Shown here piece after piece: positions 1 to 11,839 of a stretch of DNA of 64,000 bases. The notes beneath the pieces were generated by a model that was given only the letters and a program-made list of their open reading frames with translations, was not told the DNA's origin and did no database searches. The first letter of the stretch is position 1. Each line of letters opens with the position of its first letter. The translations under genes and the position numbers were made by a program. This DNA is from Nymphaea colorata (taxonomy: Eukaryota; Streptophyta; Magnoliopsida; Nymphaeales; Nymphaeaceae). Location of the stretch: the NCBI RefSeq assembly GCF_008831285.2, contig NC_045149.1, positions 18,677,035-18,741,034 of the forward strand, read 5' to 3'.

Positions 1-2043
1 GGGAGAGAAAAGTATGCAACAAAGAGGCGTGACTCGCTCTCTTTTCTTTCTTTCTTTTTCTCTTGTTTCTGCAAATTTTGTACCATCTCTTAAAGTTCGA
101 TCACTGAAAGAATAGGGTTTTTTCCTATGTTAACTACCTTCTTAGTTCTCTACATTAATCCTTTGCCTGACGCCATGAGTCGAATCAGATTATGTGTTTG
201 TCGGTTTATAAAAGCATGGTGAAAAATCCTGAGGTTGGGGCTAACAGAATCTAAGACTTAGCTGTAAACTTCCCTCAGTTTCCATGAATAACGTAAAGAT
301 TGTTTTTCTTGAATCATCGAAAAGTTACCCCAAGAAGGATGAAGAACTAAGAAAAAAGTTACCAACCTGGGAAAGATTCACTGTGTTTCTTTTCTTTTTT
401 CTCTTACGTTAAAAACTTCCATTTTCTCATTTTTTTTAGATCTCACCATCTTTTGGTGCTGTCATGTCGTTTTCATTCTGTCCCAACTATTTTTCTCTAC
501 CATGAAAGTTTCTTCTTATTTTCCACATCATTATAAAGACCCTTCATAGCATATTGATGGGATACCCAAGTACGCTCTCTCTCTCGCCGCTGTAATTTTC
601 AATCTGTGTTCTCTTTTCTATTTTATCATTCACCAAACGGCGTCCATCCTGAACGCACACATGGGAGAAAACTGCCGCCTTACTCCACCCTTGTTTCTCG
701 TTTGTAGGAGATGCCCACATTTTTCTATGCCCTCCATATTAATATTCTAAACTTGTACCTGATTTTTTTTTGGCCTATGAACTATTTTATATTCATCATA
801 GAAAAATAAACACCAGCTTAACAAGTGACTGGTTATTCAAGCTTTCATGTTACAACATTAATATTTAATCTCTATTCCACAGCCACAGGCCTCTCTGTGC
901 TTGTTATAAATAATAAATAATGAGCTCAGGTTATGCCCTGTTTTTTTTCCTTTTTCTTGGTGAAGTCATGTGAGACAATTTGAAGGTCACATGCCAAGTA
1001 TAGAGGAGGAATTATTTCTATTTCATTTTCATTTTTATTTGTTTTTGGACATTGGGTGTACATATGGCTGCACATGCATGCATGCGAGACCGAATTTTTG
1101 AGCATCATTTACATGAACAGAGAACGATAAATTCTTTTCTTTAGAAGAAAAAATAAGCCTAGGCCTGTACCCACCTTTTATCTTTCTTGGTCACTGGTGT
1201 TACAATATTCCGCTTGAGCTTACACAAGAAGTGACGCCCATGAAAGTCGAACTGTGTACCTGATTATTTGACAGTCACGACTGCCTTCTCTGTTTTACCT
1301 CCAACGCCAAGTTTTCCCGTGAGATCCGTTGAATATTTGATAAATATCATTTCACGACATTTCAATCAAGAGTATGTTTAAAAATCAAGAGCTCTTTGTA
1401 ATTTATTAGAATGATGAAAAAGGGTTCTTCATATTTGTTAATTTCGTGTCAACGTAATTGAATGATTCACAGCTGTTTATGTAAACTTAGCCAATAAACA
1501 AAAAGGGTTGATACTGATGGCTTCACATCACCCTAAGAGGATTTTCATGCCATGCCCTCTAAGTCGATAGGGGTGCCGATAATTACCGGCTGCCTGCGCC
1601 GGGTTGTTTGAATGGTGGAGAAGAACGCTTTTGAGAGATTTTTAGTCTTGACCGTATGCTCCCATTCAAACATGTGGAGAGCGTAGCCCTCTACCAAACT
1701 ATGTCAAAAAACTCCTGTTCTCTAGAATTTATGTCACACCGCTAGGGATGCCTTGAAAAAGAAAGACTTGGACATTCTATCAGCCTCCATCACTGTGCGA
1801 GGCACCACTATCCAGGTTTTTCTATCTTCATCTGGCTGCATGCAAGCATGTCACTGTGTGTGTGTATGTGCATGCTTACATGCCTGTCTGTGTATAGCTT
1901 GCATCAGCCGTGACCGCAGGTTGAATTGTCATTTCCTCCACCATTAACGCTTAGAAGGAGGCAGAAGGATTCATGGCTACCCAACTTATCCTTTTGACAG
2001 TGCCTATCACCAACGGCGCGTCGTACAGACATTAATATACAGT
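1..2043. other. Intergenic, no gene recognised
   Basis: AT-rich sequence with pyrimidine tracts and only short random open frames, none with a recognisable domain or convincing splice structure. A short open stretch near 1750-1815 ends at a CAG/gt junction and could be mistaken for an exon, but I recognise no family in it. Confidence 0.5.

Positions 2044-2081
<38 letters not shown>
2044..2081. repeat. Compound microsatellite (CA)n(GA)n
   Basis: An uninterrupted CA run passes directly into a GA run. This is a simple repeat, likely length-polymorphic. Confidence 0.95.
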
Positions 2082-5070
2082 TTGATTCTGTAGGCAACTT
2101 CAGAAAAGAATAACGATGGCTAACTTGGTGGCTAAAATTTCCTTTGATTTAGAATGACAGCAGAAAGGGGACTTGCATCTCTTGGTATCTGTGTTCAATC
2201 ATCTAAATATTACGTTTCATGGTCTTCTATATTTCATATCTTTTACATTTCAGCTATCTCGCTATTGCATTTGATGGTCTTCAACATTTCATATCTTTTA
2301 CATTTCGGCAAGTGCTTGTTCGTTCCAAAATGCAGGGGAGAAAAGAATGACCCCACACATTGGTAGAACGGAAGTTCCAGGCATTTAATATCGTTCATGA
2401 CCACACTGTAGCAGTGAAGATCGCAATCTTCATTGTGGCGATTCGACCGAATATTGCTCGTGAGAAACATATAAAGATAATACTACAAAGGTACAAAAAT
2501 TATTATTACATTATTATCACTAGAGGTATGAACCCCACCAAGAGGCCGCTTGGATTTGGCTTTAGCAAAATGAATGCGCAAGGATGATGGAAAGAAAATG
2601 ACATGCATTTGAGGGGATAGACCGGACCATTGTAAGGCCTAGGCCATGTGGGTCAGCCTCTATGGACTTAGATATTGAGCTGTTGTACTAGCCATTCGCC
2701 ATTACCTCAAGGCCACGGAGCCCTAATTGTTTCTGGAGAACCCCTACCCACTTGCATGATTTGCCTTCCATTTGAACATTTATTCTTGCTAGTTCCCAGT
2801 GAAGGCAGTTTCCTAGCTCTGTGATGATCCAATGAGGATGATGGTGACACCACTGGATGGGGTGCGCTCGGCCCAACTCATTAAAGTTTTTCACAAGAGT
2901 CCAAGATGGAGGTACGATTAATGCTACCTGACTGCGACCACAGAAAGAGAGAGAGAGAGAGAGATGGAAGGCTGAATCTGTTTATCCGTCAAGTTGCTTC
3001 TGGAGAGAGGAAGTTGGACCTGCAATACTGAAAAGAGATGGCGAGTCCGACGATCAAGGAACGGGGACCTGACATGTGTCGATTATTAGCCAGTTTTGAA
3101 TGGTTGTTTGATGGTAGAAGAGATACCCAAATTGATTAAATGGCGGATACTGACAGCCTATAGGTAAGTAGAAGAATATGTAGTTAGGGGACCCAATCCA
3201 GCTGCGCTTAAGTTGTGGATCAGAAGAGACTAATTGATTGGGCATGTCATCCCTAAGACCTCCACTCTCCTTCTAATGAACAATGGTGTTTCACCATCAT
3301 GGGCCTCCTGTGATATTTAATCAAGATGTCATGATCAAGGTAAAGCTAAACACATCCTGTTCAAGAAGTAAAACAAAAATTCCTTCTGCATTTCCTTCTT
3401 TTCAGGCCAATCATGCTAGGGCAAAAACAGCACTAGTCATACAGATGAATTAAGGCGCCGCGGGTTTGCGGCAGCTGCAGTTTGTTGAAGAATAGAAATG
3501 GTGGTCCATCACTTACTATTGGCTACAGCTAAGGTGGTCCCTAGCTCTATGAGGGGACCTTTTGTTCCTAGCTGCTGTGTTTGTTCACTCAACTTGTGGA
3601 CTTAAGGGACTGACTTTTGGGTTAGAGCCATGTGATACACCTCATGGTCAGAGAGAGGAGGAATTGCCAAGGTTTGGTGCTCTTTCATATGAGTTCAAAA
3701 TTGTATTTGGCTGTATGTCACTGTTAACTTATTTTCCTTATTTATGTCAAAGAAACATCAATTCCTTGAACGGACAGATCTCACCATGGCTTGTCTTTTT
3801 TGCAACATGATATTTTGGGCAGAGTACAACGTAATACAGCTAGTACTCTCTCTCTCACCCCCCACCACCCCCCCCCCCCCCCCCAAAACATAAGATAGAA
3901 TTCAAAATGGTTTACGTATGCTGAATAGGTGAGCACCATCTTGAGAAAAAGCCCTCACATCCCAACGAGGATTGGTCAACCCATGGAAACCTATTAAAAC
4001 AGAAGAAGAAATTCAGAAATTAAATCTTGCAGGGGTTGCATTAACGCACATGCCTACACAGGCTGCAATTTCCATTTTATAGCCATTGACACACTTAATT
4101 GAATCAAACATAGTTCAATTTGTTCCAATGCAAACCTGCTGAATGTCAGCCCCATATTACATATACACAGTTCAATTAGTTGGCTCATGGTCTAAAGCAC
4201 AGAGTCAAGAAGTAGAATTAAGTGGCATGAACCAAGTGGGAGATGATGGAAATATCTTAAGGAACAGGTGCGAAAGAAAAGGAAAATGTTTCAACTGGAC
4301 GGTGAATGCCAACAGGAGATGGCATACAAAGTTACAAACAAGTAAAAAGTGGCATACACCTGAGTATGCAGTGATGAAAAATTACCTTTTAAAGTTCTTG
4401 TTTTTAAGAAAGGTACACCTTACAGTAGAAAACATATGCAGAAAGGAAAAGCAAGGGAGAGTGAAAATTGACTAGTGTAGGTGAATGGGATACTTTAGGG
4501 TCTGGGCTGGGGGCTGCTACTAAAGCCATGGCCAAGACCTCGCCTAGCATCAAAACATGTTATCCTAAACTAGTCTCTATCTAAAAAAGGTTTTGAATAC
4601 AATTTTCATGTCATCTAAACAATCCACTTAGGAAATGAACAGGAGGAGGTGAACAAGCAAGGTGGAATTGGATCTTCCCCTGTTTTCAGAGAACCACTGC
4701 AGTTATCTTCGGTAGGTGCATATTGTAAAGAGGCTATAAAGAAGGGTTGATTCAAAAATGCAAGTTGAAGGTAGACCACGAGATATGATCTACGATCATT
4801 TCCTCACCATCTTAATATTTTTCTGAGATCCCACTTTTTTCTTTTTTCTTTTTTTTTTTACTTGTATGAGCTTAAAACTCATCATTACATCATTACAGTC
4901 ATATGTTATCAATTTTTCACTGTATAGACTCTATAGACAGTAAGATTTCGTTACAAGGACAAATAAGGAACTGCCAATTTTAGAAGTATTCATGAATAAT
5001 GTGTAGAAAATTATGCTCAGTATGAGAAAAATCCCAATTTTTGTCCTACAGATATATATCTTGTAGGTCA
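2082..5070. other. Intergenic with simple repeats
   Basis: No gene is supported. The stretch holds a short imperfect duplication around 2219-2310 (two copies of a phrase containing ttcatatcttttacatttc), a GA run at 2946-2964, and a C-homopolymer of 17 bases at 3868-3884 preceded by a CT run. Open frames of 60-110 codons here have no recognisable motif and look random. Confidence 0.5.
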
Positions 5071-5552
5071 GAAGCCAACCTAGAACTGGACCTTGTTCAG
5101 TAACCTGGAATGCTTTCTATAAAGCATGCCCATCTTAACTGATGAGGAAATATATTCAGTTTTATTGGTGAACTTGCCAAGTCCGAGATGCACCTTTTAC
5201 CATGAAATTCTTGTTGTTTTCCATTTGAAACCGTTGGACATGTCTCCCTCAAGAAAGCCTTTCCCTCACTGTGGTTTGTGCAGAAGGACAAAAACTTCGG
5301 TATCAAAAGCTCTAGACATCCTAAAATAGGAAAATCTTAAGCCAACTGGGTCTGGACCTTGTTTATTAACCCATAATGCCTTTATAAAGCATGCCTTTCT
5401 TTTCTAACCGATGAGGACAGTTACTCAGTTTTTTGGTGAACCTGCCAAGTCAAGAGATGCACCTTTACCATGAAATGAAATTCTTGTTTTCCATTTGGAA
5501 TCTTTGAACTTGTCTCCCTTTCACATCAAGAAAATCTTTCTCTCACTCAGGC
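5071..5552. repeat. Diverged tandem duplication, 267-bp offset
   Basis: Two direct copies of about 200 bp begin near 5072 and 5339. They share aagccaac, tggaccttgtt, ctttataaagcatgcc, gatgagga, ggtgaac.tgccaagtc, gagatgcacctttaccatgaaat and ttgtctccct blocks in the same order. Substitutions and small indels separate them, so the duplication is not recent. No coding function is visible. Confidence 0.8.
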
Positions 5553-5597
5553 CATGCTTGTTTACCACAGATCTAAGGTTGGACCACCCAAGCAGCT

Positions 5598-5695
5598 TGG
5601 ATCTCAGATCCATGCTGCTGCTTTGCTGAAATCCACTGGTTATTAAACAGTGGATTCCAGAAAGCACTGATTTGAGATCCCCTCAGATCTCAGAG
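5598..5695. mobile_element. Foldback / small MITE-like inverted repeat
   Basis: The core is a perfect hairpin: AATCCACTG at 5630-5638 and CAGTGGATT at 5648-5656 with a 9-base loop. The arms extend imperfectly outwards through ggatctca-type and tgagatcc-type sequence. This is what a short foldback transposon relic looks like. No target duplication was identified. Confidence 0.5.
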
Positions 5696-5828
5696 ACAGG
5701 ACCATAGGGTTAATGCCAAAGGACAAGGGCATCAGTAATCTTTAGACGCCTTTCAACATGAAGACCTTGAGCTGACTAGCATTACCAAATAGGCTGCCAG
5801 ATGGAACTTCAAGTATGAAATGTACTTA

Positions 5829-6036
5829 ATGGTACTCAGTGGCAGAGCCAGAAAATTTTATCAAAGGGGCACAACTCTTAGTTGGGTTTGGTACCTATGG
5901 GGCATCGATGTGAGTTTGGTGTGGGCGTGACATTTGGCTGGACCCAAATCCAGCTCCCTCGTAATAAAGGTTTTCAGGGATTGGTGTTGACTGGCGTGGG
6001 CAGTAGCCCACACCTAGCTCCGCTACCGATGGTACT
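5829..6036. mobile_element. hAT-type MITE with perfect 8-bp target duplication
   Basis: ATGGTACT occurs at 5829-5836 and again at 6029-6036, immediately flanking a 192-bp segment (5837-6028). The segment starts CAGTGGCAGAG and ends CTCCGCTACCG; its ends are imperfect inverted repeats (8 of 11 positions). An 8-bp target duplication and CA-starting short terminal repeats fit the hAT superfamily. There is no coding capacity. It is related by its termini to the elements at 11553 and 12037. Confidence 0.8.
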
Positions 6037-8396
6037 TGAAGCTACCAATTCCTAGAGATTTATTAGCTCTGACCCTTTAAACTCTCATGATATTGACATC
6101 TAAATATATAATTTAAAAGAATTAATAGAACACAAAGTGGAATAAGAAAAAGGAAAGCAGCAAGATGCCACTAGATTGTAAAACCCCTCAAGTATCAAAT
6201 CCCTTGCCCATAAAGAAAGTCTCCTTTCTGCATTCAGCCCCACGGTAAAGGACATACATCCTAACTGTTGAACTCTGCAACTTTTAAAGTTTAAACTAAT
6301 CAACCATCCATTGGGTGTTTATGTGGGTTTTATGATCACCCTTTAACTCAAGCTGGGAATTCCATAAAATTTGATGGAGACAATATTACCCTTCCATTTC
6401 CTCCAAGTTGGGAGCCACTTCACTGAAATGACTACATGATAAATTGATAATGTATAAAATCTAAGGTTTATTTGTCATGACATTTTTAAAATGATAGACT
6501 TTGGCTTAAAATCCTTCAGCTCTGTCCAGCCAATTTATGTAGGATGTCAGGTCTGGATCAGATCTGGAAAGCAAAACCTGAGAAAAAAAACAACAGATCC
6601 AACTACAACTAATTTGTAACATTATCATAAATCCATCGACAAATAAATCCATGCCAGAAAGCTGAACATCCACTTCACAGGGAGAGCTTGTTGACTGTGA
6701 GCTCGGACATACACTACTATAGTTCAGAAGGGTAAGAAACTGCTCCAAATAGATAACTCAGGTCATGGTTTATATGCTCTGAGCTGCTCTTTGGAAAGTG
6801 AGGAACCCCAAGCAATTTCTCAGTCTAAATGACTTGCACGGTACAGAATCAAAGAAAGGGCCTAAAAACTTAGTCACCAGGAATTATGTTTGCATTATAT
6901 CTATCATTGTAGGAACTAGGTCCAATCTATGCATCTCTTCTGCTTTTCTTTCCTTTTCCTTTTTCTTTTGTAAAACCATATTAGAGTACTCTAAATCCTA
7001 AAAAACTGAGGCAAATAATTTTGTTGCTATCGCACCATGATGATTTGTGATTCGTGAGACTAAGAATCTGATACTTCAGCTCCTTCACATTATGATTCTA
7101 ATCCTTCAAGAAACAAGTACTAGTGGATAAGTTTGGTCGATGTGTATCCACATATAACTATTTTCTTGTGAAGTGGGTGCATCAAATGGATGCCCAAAAA
7201 GGGTAGCTAGCCTCCCAAATGAATAAAAACTGAAAATAATGTAGAAATAGCAAATTTGCACTTTTAGTCAATCAAACAAGCACAGCAATATGCATACTGC
7301 AACTAGCAACTGCTTCAACTAGTTAAACAAAGGGCCACTAGCAAACCTTTTATCCCTCTTATAATATGATGTTCATATCCTGCACTAAAACAAGACATAA
7401 TCTAAATCATTTCATGGAGCCTGAAAGAACACCCAGCAATTGATGCGCCTCAGTTTTACCTCACTAGTTGCATCATTGCCTCAAGTCGCTATTCTTGAAA
7501 TATGATCTTGCTAAGAGCAAGTAGGGAGGTAACCTGATTGTAATATGAGGAGATAATCATACAATTGGTTTAAGCAGATTCATTGAAAGATGCACATGAA
7601 AAGAATAGATGACACCCAATGGATAACGAGTTTGCTGTCACAATGTTGATAAGAATCCCACAGAAACAGTCAAACCAACCGATAAAGACATCAAATATTG
7701 GATACGCTAGGGACATGAAGGCGGACTTTTTAATTTCTAGCACAGGAGAAAATGGAAGAGAGACTCTGTTGCTCTTGTCTGTGCTAAATTATGCATTCTT
7801 TAGTTCCAGACAGCCAAGACAACAGTAATACAAGAGATCTTGAGGTAACAAGCCCAACATGTACACAAGACAGTCTACTTTACAGTTATATAGCATTCAG
7901 TATCAGAGGCCAACTTTTTTACCCATGTGAATGTCCCATGATCACCCGGGCTAGATAAAAGTCCTCTGCAAGACTCAAATTGTCACCTTTAAATGTTAAT
8001 CAAGGGAGTTGGGATGAAGAACCTGGCTAAAGTCCCAACTTGGCCAGCACCCTGAGTTTTCCCATGATGTTGTCTTCATAAGGCAAAGGCAGTCAGGGGC
8101 TCACCGAGATTTGCCCGTCAAGAGTGCAGGTGTTTAAGTATAAACATTGGAGTACTCATCAGAGAAAAAAAAATATGTCCAGCAAGCTTGCCTCGAGCAA
8201 TCTTGGTACACAGCTTCTATCTTCATAGGTCTTCAATTGAAGCTATCTGATGCCAGCACAAAGCAACATAGAGTCAAGCTGTTCTCTGGTGTCACCCTGT
8301 GATATAAGTAGATTCTTAATCTCTAGTGAGATGGTCTAGAGATGCTCAGCTACGACCCAACACAAGTATACCTCTGCAGTAGAACAGAGAAAAGGT
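6037..8396. other. Intergenic, downstream of the PPR gene
   Basis: No gene is recognised on either strand. The last few hundred bases before 8397 are presumably the 3' untranslated region of the minus-strand PPR gene. The 80-codon open frame on the minus strand at 6506-6748 has no recognisable motif. Confidence 0.45.
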
Positions 8397-10157
8397 CTAA
8401 CCATTAACTGCAATCCAACTATAGCCAGGAACTTTCCTCAAATGCCTCTCTCTCATTTCTCTTCTCGCTTCAATAACATCATCCCATTGCCCAGAAGCTG
8501 CACAAGTGTTGGAAAGAGCAATGTAGTTTGATGGATTTCCTGGTTCCATTTTTAAAAGCATTGCTGAGATCATATTTCCAATCTCAAGGTTCCCATGACG
8601 CCTAGAAGCATCATATAGAGCACCCCACATGCTAGGACTAGGGTCTACAGGCATAGATTCTATGAACTCCAGGGCTCTTTCAAGCTGCCCATCTCTTCCT
8701 AGCATGTCAATCATACATGAAGAAATCTCTAAAGAAGGAATAGTTCCAAAATCTAACGTCATTGAATTATAATACTCGAATCCTTTATCAATAAGTCCAC
8801 ATCTACTACATGCTGATATAATACCTAGAAATGTTAGGTGGACTGGTCTGATTCCCAGCTTCAGCATTTTATCATATAAAGTAAAAGCTTCCTCTGCATG
8901 TCCATGAAACCCGTAACCAGAAATCATTGAGCTCCAAGAAATCACATCTTTCTGTGAAGTGTGATGAAAAACACTTTCTGCATAATCCAATCTCCCACAT
9001 TTCCAATACATGTCTATTAATGCATTACACATAGAAGCATCTGAATTCATTGCATGTCTAAGAGAAAAACCATGAATCTGCTTCCCTTTTAGTAAAGCAC
9101 CCAGAGATGCACAGACAGGGAGGACACTTACTAGAGAGACACGGTTGGGTTTCAAACCATCCATGAGTTGCATTAGGCGGAAAATCTGCAGACATTCTTT
9201 CCTGTCCCCTCCCTGAGCATAACATGATGCCATCGCAGTCCAAGAAACGACGTTTCTTTTATCCATGTGATCAAACACCCGCCTAGCCGTCTCCAACCTA
9301 CCACACTTTGCGTACATGTTGAGCAAACAACAACTAACATGAGCATCAAACATCAACAAATTCCTAATAATAAAACCGTGAATCTCTAATCCAAATTTCA
9401 AGTGCTCGGAATTCCCGCATAAATCAAACAAACTCGCCAAAGTGAAATCATCGACCTTGATTCCCTCTACCAGCATCTGCCTCACCAAGTTCCACACAGT
9501 GACACCATCATAGCAGTTCGTATATCCTGCAATCAGAATATTCCAGGACACCAAATTCCTGTGAGACATTTCATCAAACAACTGCTGTGCGTTGGCTAAA
9601 CTCCCCGAAGAACAGTACATGCTCATCACTGAATTTGCGACAACGGTATCCAAATCAAATCCACTGGCGACAATCAGTCCATGAATACCTCTCCCACCAT
9701 CCAAATCCTGGACTTCACTGAAAACCTTCATCACTGAAGCATAGGTATAGTGGTCAGGCTCCAAACCGCAGGCTCTCATCTCACGGAACAAACAAACGGG
9801 TTCATCAACAAACCCAGTTCTAGCATATCCACTTATCATAGAATTGTAGACACAAACATTCTTTCGGAGAACCGAATCGAACAGTCGACGAGCGGCGACC
9901 GGATTTTCGCAATAGGAGTAAGAAGAGATGACCTTGGTAGCCACGAAAACGTCTTGAGAGAGCCCCAGGACAACCGCCAAAGCGTGGAATTGTTTGCATT
10001 TTCTTAGAGAATTGAGGTTCCGTGATGCTAGAGCAATGGGATTGGGAAGTGGGTGTGGTTCCAAATTAGCAGTAGAATAGCACAGATTAATCAAAGCACA
10101 AATTCTACTGGAATTCTGTATTAGTGTAGCGCAGTGTCCAGAGGGTAGGGCAAGCAT
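8397..10157 (-). CDS. Pentatricopeptide repeat protein, PLS class with E-type tail
   Basis: This is an intronless 586-aa protein, as is usual for plant PPR genes. The open frame extends six codons further upstream, but only from a GTG; the first ATG is at 10157 and starts MLALPSG, so I place the start there. From about residue 40 onward the protein is a chain of roughly a dozen PPR motifs in P-L-S order; typical S motifs read NVVSWTAM, DVISWSSMISGYG and NLVSWNILIAGY, and L motifs contain GKQIHG and LIDMYWKCG. The C-terminal segment MWGALYDASRRHGN...VPGYSWI is the E motif. The DYW deaminase domain is absent. Family knowledge: such proteins bind specific organellar transcripts, often to define C-to-U editing sites with a deaminase supplied in trans. 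The N terminus could be a mitochondrial or plastid presequence, but which organelle is not visible. The RNA target is unknown. Confidence 0.93.
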   Translation of the reverse strand: MLALPSGHCATLIQNSSRICALINLCYSTANLEPHPLPNPIALASRNLNSLRKCKQFHALAVVLGLSQDVFVATKVISSYSYCENPVAARRLFDSVLRKNVCVYNSMISGYARTGFVDEPVCLFREMRACGLEPDHYTYASVMKVFSEVQDLDGGRGIHGLIVASGFDLDTVVANSVMSMYCSSGSLANAQQLFDEMSHRNLVSWNILIAGYTNCYDGVTVWNLVRQMLVEGIKVDDFTLASLFDLCGNSEHLKFGLEIHGFIIRNLLMFDAHVSCCLLNMYAKCGRLETARRVFDHMDKRNVVSWTAMASCYAQGGDRKECLQIFRLMQLMDGLKPNRVSLVSVLPVCASLGALLKGKQIHGFSLRHAMNSDASMCNALIDMYWKCGRLDYAESVFHHTSQKDVISWSSMISGYGFHGHAEEAFTLYDKMLKLGIRPVHLTFLGIISACSRCGLIDKGFEYYNSMTLDFGTIPSLEISSCMIDMLGRDGQLERALEFIESMPVDPSPSMWGALYDASRRHGNLEIGNMISAMLLKMEPGNPSNYIALSNTCAASGQWDDVIEARREMRERHLRKVPGYSWIAVNG

Positions 10158-11495
10158 GAAGACGTAACGTCTCACTCACTGGCTTCCCCCTCTTTTCTTC
10201 TTATATCCACTGCCCGCGCTTATAGAGCGTTGGATTTCGCGGGAGCTTTTAAGTTTGGAATTCGGCAGGACACAACCACGGACCTTATTTTCAGAAAATG
10301 CCGAGGAAGAGATACCCCTAACAAGCACAAGCTTTTTTTCCTGCTCCACAGTTACGGAAATTCTTGGTAGACAGCGGTACAATCATAAACTCCTCAATTA
10401 ATTAGAATGTTGTGCATCTGTCAAAGAAGCAGTGTTCACCAAAATTCAACTGACAATTCGAACTTTCACCGACCTGCCGATTGACTAGCTATGTTACTTC
10501 CGGAAAATTGTGAAGGAAAATTCGATACATTTGTATTGGCTTGTTGAGTTTGAGAACTTGTTAAAGTGTGGTTGCTCCAATAAGCCCTTTATAAGACAGA
10601 ATGCAATACTAAGTTAAAGGTACAGTGCTCCTACACTTATACTCTGACTCAACCTTGAACTCTAGAGACAAGAAGAAGAGAGGCAAGCTTCCGCTCCTCG
10701 TGCCAAATTGCAGGTACTCATGAAAATGTGTCGGAAAAAAAGAAGAAAAAGTTAATCTGCTTTTGTGGATCAAATTTTTGCTACGAAAACACTCAAAGTA
10801 AAAAGGGAAACTTTTTGTTTGACAAACACACTCAACTTTCAGCAGTATATCACTAGAACTTTAGTTTCTTTATTTATTATTTTTTTCTTTTTTACACACC
10901 TAATTTAGGTGTTACTCATATTCAAGCTTGAGTTTGTTTTTTATTACCCCTTGAGAAGTCGAACATTCTTTTTGGCTTTTTTTCATTCATTTTTCATTTA
11001 TTGCTTGTCTTGCCAAACGAGAAATAGTCCATTAAATAAATAAATAAATAATCTTTCAATAAGAAGCCATAAGTATTTGATTTAATTAAGTAAACAATTG
11101 TCTCAAAACACTGAGAAATGACCTGTTTATTATGATTGCAAGTGATCTGAAATTGGTTTGATGATTTTGTCAGTTTTGCTATGACTTTTTACTATCGCCC
11201 AACCCTCACATAAGCTTTTGCCCCTGTTCAATACATAATGACTAAAGCCAACTTCAGTTGGTTAATCTGATTAGTTCATCAATGGTCAGCAAGTATGATG
11301 GTTCTAATGATGATCATGCATATATATTTTGTGTTTATCTCACAAAATGCTGGTGTTTATCTCGCAAGTGACTTTAAGAAACCACATGAATTGACTTGTC
11401 TTACGGGTGCTGTGTTGACCCCATCCCCCAACTGGTTATTCTTTGCCTTGAGATCAAATTGGGTATCGGGCCGTCAAAATAATTAGTGTACTTAG
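10158..11495. other. PPR upstream region and intergenic sequence
   Basis: The segment next to 10157 must hold the promoter and 5' leader of the minus-strand PPR gene; I see no confident TATA box. The remainder is AT-rich with (AAAT)n near 11034-11050 and no gene. Confidence 0.45.
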
Positions 11496-11835
11496 CGTGA
11501 TTCAATCCACTAAGAGGGACTCACCGAAGCGGAGGAAAGCTAGACATCCTTGCAGGGGCGGAGGGAGGGGGGGGCCGCCTAGGCCATGGCTCCACCCTGG
11601 CCAATGAAAAAAAAAAATTACATTGAAAAAAATATAATTTTTTAATTACACCATGTATTTTTTGGATTTGAATTTAATTTGGCCCTACCCAGATTCAGAA
11701 GTTGGACTGTCAGCCCGTCCCTAAATAAAATCCTGGCTCCGCCCCTGCATCCTTGGTAGAATTATTATGCAGAAGTGCTAGCATGGTTCAATCCATTAAG
11801 ACGAATTCATCGACGCGAATGAAAGGTAGACTTAA
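11496..11835. repeat. Direct repeat pair flanking a MITE
   Basis: A ~55-bp phrase near 11496 (ttcaatccactaagag, then caccgaagcggaggaaagctagac) recurs diverged near 11785 (ttcaatccattaagac, then catcgacgcgaatgaaaggtagac). The copies are roughly 70% alike by eye. The hAT MITE at 11553 sits between them, inserted in the tail of the first copy. Confidence 0.55.
11545..11755. mobile_element. hAT-type MITE, perfect TIR and 8-bp target duplication
   Basis: CATCCTTG at 11545-11552 is repeated at 11748-11755. The 195-bp element between (11553-11747) begins CAGGGGCGGAG and ends with its exact reverse complement CTCCGCCCCTG. Both features fit the hAT superfamily. The interior is AT-rich and non-coding. 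With the sister elements at 5837 and 12037 it forms a small local family. Confidence 0.9.
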
Positions 11836-11839
11836 GTGA

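Noticed and set aside
10176-10382. Separate small gene upstream of the PPR gene (minus strand)
   Set aside because: It opens only from a TTG, has no domain, and lies where the PPR leader is expected.
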